Shown: positions 6,065 through 9,571 of the stretch, one piece after another
Position numbering within the stretch: position 1 is the stretch's first letter
Layout: every line of letters begins with the position of its first letter
Origin: Actinomycetota bacterium
GTDB taxonomy: Bacteria; Actinomycetota; Thermoleophilia; UBA2241
NCBI GenBank assembly: GCA_026392265.1
Contig: JAPLCL010000296.1
Coordinates: 1-9,571 of the forward strand
Direction: 5' to 3'
Length of the DNA: 9,571 nt
Notes under the pieces: model-generated
The model's database searches: none
What the model saw: only the letters and a program-made list of their open reading frames with translations
Told to the model about the DNA's origin: nothing
Translations under genes and position numbers: made by a program

Positions 6065-7047
6065 GCCGTCCGCCTCGCAGACGCCGTAGCCCGGCACTTC
6101 TGCGAGGCCGCTTTCGTACCCTCTTCTTCGCCCTTCTCGCCATTGCCGCGGTGGCGCTCGGCCACTGGGAAGCCGCCGTACCCGCGCTGATCGGCGTGGC
6201 GCTGGGCGCATACTCCGTGAAGGTGGCGCGCCTGCGTAACGAGGAGCTCGCACACACGTTCGCCGTCCTCGACTGGCTGCTGCTCGGCTGCAGCCTCGTG
6301 TTCTCCGGCGGCGCCGACAGCTGGCTTTTGGGCGCCGTGCCGGTGCTCGCCATGGGCCAGCTGGCCGGCGCACCGCGCAGGGACTGGCCGTATCTCCTCG
6401 CGCCGGCCCTACTGCTGCTCATCGTCCTCGCGATCGCCGATCCCTCGCTCGGCGGCAGCCGCGCCGGCGGAGTCGCCAAGGTCGCCGTGCTGGCCGCCGG
6501 CGGCTGGGTCGCCGCGACGCGCCTGAAGAGGGCGCCGGCGCGGCAGCGGCGACCGGCCCGGGTCGACGATACGACCGGCTTCTACACCGGCGAGCGCCTC
6601 GAGGAGCTGCTCGGCGCGGGGATGGACGCGGCGCTCGCCGAGCATCGGCCGCTCAGCGTCGTCTACCTGCGCCTGGAGCATTTCCAGGACTGCCGCGACT
6701 TTCTCGGGCTGGAGCGCAGCGAGCAGCTCGTGCGCGGCGTCGCGCGGCGCCTCGAGCGCCGCCTGGCGGCCGACGACCGGGCCTTTCGCGTGCGCGCCGA
6801 CGCGTTCGTGCTGGTCCTGGCCGGCCGCACCTTGGCCGAGGCTCGCGGGCTCGCCGACGAGGTGGGCCACGATGTGAGCGCCAATTTGATCGCCGGGCGG
6901 CGGCAGACGCTGGCCGCCGGCGCCTCGTCGTTCCCCACCATCCGCCGCCTGCCGGACCTCCTGGCGGCGGCGCGCGACGAAGCGGTGGCGCCCGACCAAA
7001 GCCGGGAGGCCGCCCCGGCGGCAGTCAAGCTGGCGGCCGCGCAGTGA
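6061..7047 (+). CDS. Membrane protein with degenerate GGDEF domain
   Basis: About 328 residues. An Arg-rich N-terminus is followed by about six hydrophobic segments (roughly residues 20-34, 38-52, 67-82, 87-103, 111-126 and 136-152). A cytoplasmic domain then aligns with diguanylate cyclase (GGDEF) domains: DDTTGFYTGERLEELL matches the usual D-LTG-(Y/L)NR entry, and FRVRADAFVLVL sits where R-GGDEF-V belongs. The signature is therefore RADAF (245-249) instead of GGDEF, and the metal-binding aspartates of the upstream IDIDHF strand are replaced (YLRLEHF). Cyclase activity is unlikely; a GTP- or c-di-GMP-sensing, dimerising or purely structural role is inferred. The GTG at 6061 has AAGGA 10 nt upstream. 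An alternative GTG at 6019 (342 residues) has no visible ribosome binding site. No EAL domain is present. It is divergent from iorA and is followed by a hairpin. Confidence 0.8.
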   Translation: MSRPPRRRRSPALLRGRFRTLFFALLAIAAVALGHWEAAVPALIGVALGAYSVKVARLRNEELAHTFAVLDWLLLGCSLVFSGGADSWLLGAVPVLAMGQLAGAPRRDWPYLLAPALLLLIVLAIADPSLGGSRAGGVAKVAVLAAGGWVAATRLKRAPARQRRPARVDDTTGFYTGERLEELLGAGMDAALAEHRPLSVVYLRLEHFQDCRDFLGLERSEQLVRGVARRLERRLAADDRAFRVRADAFVLVLAGRTLAEARGLADEVGHDVSANLIAGRRQTLAAGASSFPTIRRLPDLLAAARDEAVAPDQSREAAPAAVKLAAAQ

Positions 7048-7051
7048 CGCG

Positions 7052-7078
7052 GCGGCCCGTACGAGGGCCGCGTCTTGC
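7052..7078 (+). terminator. Hairpin after the GGDEF-like gene
   Basis: GCGGCCC (7052-7058), a 6-nt loop, then GGGCCGC (7065-7071), followed by GTCTTGC. The stem is a strong 7-bp G/C helix starting 4 nt after the stop codon; the T-tract is weak. It probably ends the upstream transcript, and a new promoter begins at its 3' edge. Confidence 0.5.
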
Positions 7079-7103
7079 TACCTACCACCCGCCTCGCTAG
7101 TCT
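7075..7103 (+). promoter_or_regulatory. Putative promoter for the 99-residue protein / Roadblock pair
   Basis: TTGCTA (7075-7080), a 17-nt spacer, then TAGTCT (7098-7103). The GTG start at 7110 follows after 6 nt, so the transcript would be leaderless; there is no Shine-Dalgarno sequence in between. Confidence 0.45.
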
Positions 7104-7109
7104 TCGCGT

Positions 7110-7409
7110 GTGGAGATCGACATCGCCAACGAGCAGGTCCCCGAAGGGGTCGCCGTGCGCGTGCGCGTGCGGCTCTCGGGGCGCGAGACCAACCGGCTCT
7201 TTCTCAGCGGCGACACGCTGCTTCAGCTCCCGCTCGACGGTGCGCTCACCGGCTCCGTGGGTTCGCCGCTCCCGCGCACGAGCATCTTCCTCAGCGAGCT
7301 GGTCGGTCTGGCCGACGGCCTCTCGCGCGTGTTCGCCGAGGGCGCAGCGGCCGACGCGTTCGCAGACGTCGTGCGCCGCCAACTCGACACCGCTTTGGAG
7401 GCACTGTGA
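7110..7409 (+). CDS. Hypothetical 99-residue protein, coupled to Roadblock gene
   Basis: I do not recognise a family. The N-terminal half looks strand-rich (alternating VRVRVRL around residues 16-22, then a hydrophobic LFLSGDTLLQLPLDG). The C-terminal third (about 64-99) looks like an amphipathic helix ending RRQLDTALEAL. There is no signal peptide, membrane segment, cysteine or metal motif. The GTG start at 7110 is preferred because the promoter-like sequence ends 6 nt upstream, implying a leaderless mRNA. The stop overlaps the Roadblock gene start as GTGA, so the two products are likely made in fixed proportion and may bind each other; that is inference from the overlap alone. Confidence 0.72.
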   Translation: MEIDIANEQVPEGVAVRVRVRLSGRETNRLFLSGDTLLQLPLDGALTGSVGSPLPRTSIFLSELVGLADGLSRVFAEGAAADAFADVVRRQLDTALEAL

Positions 7410-7747
7410 GCGACCAGGCCGACTCCCTCGTCACCAGACTGGCTCCCTACCGCGAGACCCCGGGCATCATCGCCGCCCTTCTCATCTCGCACGACGGCTT
7501 CGTGGTGGCCGCCGACGCCGAGCCCGGCTTCGCCACCGACGCCGTCGCCGCTCAGGTGGCCGGCGCTATCGACCTGGGGGCGCGCCTGGCCGGCGAGCTC
7601 GGCCAGCCGGAGGCCAAGTACATCTCGCTCGAATTCGACACGCTCAACGTGGTGCTGGCGCCCTTCGGAGACGAGCTCCTGCTCGCTCTCGTCGGCGAAC
7701 CCCGCGCCCTGATCTGCGCGTACCGGCTCATCACGCCCGGCACCTGA
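7406..7747 (+). CDS. Roadblock/LC7-domain protein
   Basis: A 113-residue single-domain protein of the Roadblock/LC7 (MglB-like) family. The typical opening is visible: a helix, then PGIIAALLISHDGFVVAADAE (about 19-39), with the second helix AAQVAGAIDLGARLAGEL and the strands KYISLEF and LNVVLAPFGDELLLALVGE. Family members dimerise and act as scaffolds or GTPase-activating partners of small MglA/Ras-like GTPases, or in actinobacterial conservon-type systems. No GTPase, histidine kinase or DUF742 gene is present in this window, so the partner is unknown; the overlapping 99-residue protein is a candidate. The GTG start at 7406 has GGAGG 4 nt upstream and a GTGA overlap with the previous gene. 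The stop is followed within 6 nt by a perfect palindrome. Confidence 0.85.
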   Translation: MSDQADSLVTRLAPYRETPGIIAALLISHDGFVVAADAEPGFATDAVAAQVAGAIDLGARLAGELGQPEAKYISLEFDTLNVVLAPFGDELLLALVGEPRALICAYRLITPGT

Positions 7748-7752
7748 CCGCG

Positions 7753-7782
7753 CCGGCCGGCGCCGCGCGCGGCGCCGGCCGG
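7753..7782. repeat. 30-bp perfect palindrome between Roadblock and UDG-like genes
   Basis: CCGGCCGGCGCCGCG followed directly by its exact reverse complement, entirely G and C. As RNA it would form a stem of about 13 bp with a tetraloop. It lies between the Roadblock stop and the ribosome binding site of the next gene. No T-tract follows, so it could be a U-less terminator, an mRNA-stabilising or processing hairpin, or a protein-binding site. Confidence 0.75.
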
Positions 7783-7805
7783 ACCTACGACAGAAGGGAC
7801 CTCTC

Positions 7806-8399
7806 ATGGAAGATGCGGTCGAACAACTGGAGAAGCTGGCGCGGAGCGTCGGCGCGTGCACCCGCTGCGAGGAGCTCGTCGCCTGCCGTCTCCGCGCCGT
7901 CCCCGGGGGCGGTCACCCGCACTGCTCGGTGATGGTCGTCTCCCTCAGCCCAGACCCCGCCGATGAGCAGGCCGATCTCCCGGCCGGCTCCACCCTCGTC
8001 GCCGGCCTTGCCGAGCTCATGCCGGCCCTGACGGCCAGCGCCGAGAAGGTCTACGTCACCACCCTCATGAAATGCGTACCGCGCACCGCCTGCGAGCTGC
8101 GCGCTCCTCAGAAGTCGGAGCAGGACGACTGCTATCCGTTCCTGTCAAAGGAGCTCACCATCACGACGCCGCACTACGTCCTCCCCGTGGGCGAGGAGAC
8201 GACACGCTACCTGCTCGGCAAGCTCTTCAAGCACCAGCCGTACAAGAAAGGCGACTCTCTCGAGCTGCGGCTCTTCGACAACCCCGCCTTCAAGATCGTC
8301 CCGGTGGCCACTCCCGACGAGCTACGCGAACGCGACGCCAAGGCGCGCAAAGCGTACGTCGAACGGCTGCGCGCACTGGCGCACGTGATGGGGCTCTGA
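7806..8399 (+). CDS. Iron-sulfur uracil-DNA-glycosylase-like protein, catalytic motifs not recognisable
   Basis: 197 residues, similar in size to family 4 uracil-DNA glycosylases. The cluster cysteines appear preserved: CTRC (Cys18, Cys21), Cys90 in LMKCVP (where the family has VKCRPP) and Cys109 in DDCYPFLSKEL (where the family has EC-P-L). HYVLPVGEETTRYLLG (123-138) matches the helix after the central strand. However, the first active-site motif GEAPG is replaced by a SLSPDP-type sequence (46-51), the PFVG uracil-stacking segment is absent, and the HPA/HPS loop near the C-terminus reads VATPDELRER (167-176) with no histidine. Uracil excision is therefore doubtful. It may be a divergent glycosylase, a DNA- or nucleotide-binding relative, or something else with the fold. 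ATG at 7806 with GAAGGGA 6 nt upstream. Other cysteines: 27, 40, 96. Confidence 0.72.
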   Translation: MEDAVEQLEKLARSVGACTRCEELVACRLRAVPGGGHPHCSVMVVSLSPDPADEQADLPAGSTLVAGLAELMPALTASAEKVYVTTLMKCVPRTACELRAPQKSEQDDCYPFLSKELTITTPHYVLPVGEETTRYLLGKLFKHQPYKKGDSLELRLFDNPAFKIVPVATPDELRERDAKARKAYVERLRALAHVMGL

Positions 8400-8416
8400 G
8401 GCCGACCCCGCGCTGA

Positions 8417-8448
8417 CCGCCGGCGCCCGGTGAGCTCTCGCCCGGCGG
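8417..8448. terminator. Possible hairpin in the convergent spacer
   Basis: CCGCCGG (8417-8423) pairs with CCGGCGG (8442-8448) around an 18-nt loop containing GAGCTC. It lies in the 123-bp gap where the UDG-like and lipid-kinase genes converge, and it could work on both strands. No T-tract is seen on either side. The rest of the gap holds no other structure I can support. Confidence 0.35.
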
Positions 8449-8522
8449 CGGCGCTGACGATGCTCCACACGATCCCTATCACGGGGCGATTCCGCCTCGT
8501 GGGCAGCGCGTGGCGACGGCCG

Positions 8523-9413
8523 TCAGGGCACGACGACGCGCAGGGAGTGGGGTACGACCCGGCAGGTGAGCGGCAGCTTACCCGCCACCTCGCCGTCGGT
8601 CTGGACGAGCACTTCCTTGTCGTCTTCGACCGTGACGATCTCGGCCTTCTCGGTACGGAAGTACTCGACCTTCGGGTGCGTGATGTGCGCGTTGATGAGT
8701 GCCGCGGTCCAGTACCAGATCGTGCTCAGTAACGATTTGTCCTTGAGCACGCAGACGTCCAGCAACCCGTCGCGCATATCGGCCAGCGGCGTGATACCGA
8801 AGCCGCCGCCGTAGTTGGACGAGTTGCCGAACACGGCGAAGTACCCCTCGACGGTGCGCTCCGCGGTGGTGACGCGGATAAGAGGCTCCTCTTTGGTGAG
8901 GTAGTTGGCGAAGCCCTGCACCGCGAAGGCTGCCTCTTTGAACGCCTTCTTCATGATCGGGTTGAGCGAGGCGACGACGGCCGCGTCCATACCGACGCCG
9001 GCCATGAGCCCGAAGTAGCGGTCGCCGGCGAGGCCGAGGTCGATCCAGGACATGGTGCCCGTTTCGAGGAGCTTCACGGCGTCGGGGGGCTCCAGTGGGA
9101 TGCCGAGCTCCATGGCGAGCACATTGACCGTGCCCGTGGGCACGATGGCCAAGGGGACCTCGCTGCCGGCGAGGCCGTTGATGGTCTCGTTGACGGTGCC
9201 GTCGCCACCGATGGCGCAGACGAGGTCGAGCCCCTGCTCCACTGCCTCGCGGGCGAGGCGCTTGGCATCGCCCACACCCTGGGTCTCGCGCTCGTCGACG
9301 TCGTAGCCGAGGCCGCGCAGAGAGTCGATGATCAGCGGCAGATCGCGACGGTACTCGCCGCCGCCCGAATGCGCATTGAAGATCGCCATGAGATGGCGGC
9401 CTTCGTCGAGCAT
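8523..9413 (-). CDS. Diacylglycerol/lipid kinase, catalytic-domain family (YegS/DagK/LCB5-like)
   Basis: 296 residues, normal for bacterial lipid kinases that phosphorylate diacylglycerol or similar lipids with ATP at the inner membrane face. Motifs: NAHSGGG (13-19), the nucleotide loop IGGDGTVNETINGL (68-81), PTGTVNVLAMELGIP (92-106), then in the second domain NYGGGFGITPLADMRDGLLDV (200-220) and QTDGE (271-275). ATG at 9413 is chosen because it overlaps the upstream PHP-gene stop as TGATG and has GGAG about 8 nt upstream; a second ATG at 9389 (MAIFNAHSGG) is a plausible shorter start. The open frame continues upstream to the window edge but is only the shadow of the PHP gene. The exact lipid substrate cannot be read from the sequence. 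Co-transcription with the PHP phosphoesterase is likely. Confidence 0.92.
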   Translation of the reverse strand: MLDEGRHLMAIFNAHSGGGEYRRDLPLIIDSLRGLGYDVDERETQGVGDAKRLAREAVEQGLDLVCAIGGDGTVNETINGLAGSEVPLAIVPTGTVNVLAMELGIPLEPPDAVKLLETGTMSWIDLGLAGDRYFGLMAGVGMDAAVVASLNPIMKKAFKEAAFAVQGFANYLTKEEPLIRVTTAERTVEGYFAVFGNSSNYGGGFGITPLADMRDGLLDVCVLKDKSLLSTIWYWTAALINAHITHPKVEYFRTEKAEIVTVEDDKEVLVQTDGEVAGKLPLTCRVVPHSLRVVVP

Positions 9414-9571
9414 CAGAGGAGCTCCGGGGGGCCGCCGGCGAGGCGCAGGGTGCCGGCGTAGCCGGCTTCCCGCGCCGTCACGGCGGCCTGGTCGAAGGCC
9501 CACCCGACCTCTTCCGGGCGGTGGGCGTCCGAGCCGAACGTCAGGGGGATACCGAGGGCGCAAGCCTCGGC
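9413..9571 (-). CDS. PHP-domain phosphoesterase (histidinol-phosphatase-like), C-terminal fragment
   Basis: The last 52 residues of a gene entering from the right edge. It reads GIPLTFGSDAHRPEEVG (7-23) followed by a helix FDQAAVTAREAGY. The SDAH motif is the C-terminal metal-binding signature of PHP-domain proteins (histidinol phosphatase HisK type and relatives), which hydrolyse phosphoester bonds with a multi-metal centre. The N-terminal metal ligands are outside the window, so the specific function is open. The TGA overlaps the ATG of the lipid kinase (TGATG), implying translational coupling. Confidence 0.8.
   Translation of the reverse strand, partial: AEACALGIPLTFGSDAHRPEEVGWAFDQAAVTAREAGYAGTLRLAGGPPELL

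Noticed and set aside
7223..7861. 212-codon frame on the minus strand across the Roadblock gene
   Set aside because: Antisense to motif-bearing genes and includes the palindrome; no domain visible.
7075..7932. 285-codon frame on the plus strand spanning three genes
   Set aside because: Arg/Ser-rich and out of frame with the 99-residue, Roadblock and UDG-like genes, two of which show family motifs.
9414..9563. N-terminal extension of the lipid kinase frame
   Set aside because: Arg/Pro-rich translation overlapping the real PHP-domain frame; the kinase fold starts right after the ATG at 9413 or 9389.
1..9571. tRNA, rRNA, CRISPR array, insertion sequence or phage genes
   Set aside because: No cloverleaf-like sequence, regularly spaced repeats, transposase motifs or terminal repeats were seen on either strand.

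Overview
This is a GC-rich (about 70% by eye), densely coded bacterial window with ten complete or nearly complete genes plus the tail of another. Most starts are GTG, many genes overlap by 4 nt (GTGA), and several genes have a -10-like hexamer only 6-9 nt before the start codon, as in leaderless transcripts. Together with the anaerobic tungsten/ferredoxin enzymes this suggests an anaerobic or facultative high-GC lineage. An actinobacterial-type organism is my best guess; Chloroflexota or another high-GC group cannot be excluded.

Region 1 (1-5906, minus strand) reads iorA - iorB - ACT protein - paaK - aor. The first four are joined by GTGA stop/start overlaps and look like one operon. IorAB oxidises aryl 2-oxo acids (indolepyruvate and relatives) to arylacetyl-CoA and reduces ferredoxin. 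PaaK makes arylacetyl-CoA from the free acid. The tungsten aldehyde:ferredoxin oxidoreductase (cut by the left window edge, about 565 residues visible) oxidises aldehydes to acids. The tandem-ACT protein is a likely amino-acid sensor. The cluster reads as an aromatic (or branched) amino-acid degradation unit with two routes to the same acyl-CoA: direct oxidative decarboxylation, and aldehyde to acid to CoA ester.

Region 2 (5907-6018) is the divergent promoter region between iorA and the forward genes. It has -10 elements on both strands and a CCCCAA-type tandem repeat.

Region 3 (6014-8399, plus strand) has a membrane protein with a degenerate GGDEF domain, a hairpin and promoter, an unrecognised 99-residue protein overlapping a Roadblock/LC7 protein, a 30-bp perfect palindrome, and a protein resembling iron-sulfur uracil-DNA glycosylases. 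The last keeps the cluster cysteines but lacks the recognisable catalytic motifs.

Region 4 (8400-9571) is a short convergent spacer followed on the minus strand by a diacylglycerol/lipid kinase. Its start overlaps the stop of a PHP-domain phosphoesterase cut by the right window edge.

I see no tRNA, rRNA, CRISPR array, insertion sequence or phage gene. The most unusual pieces are the UDG-like protein, the inactive-looking GGDEF protein with a possible leader peptide, the orphan + Roadblock pair, and the recurrent leaderless/GTGA architecture.
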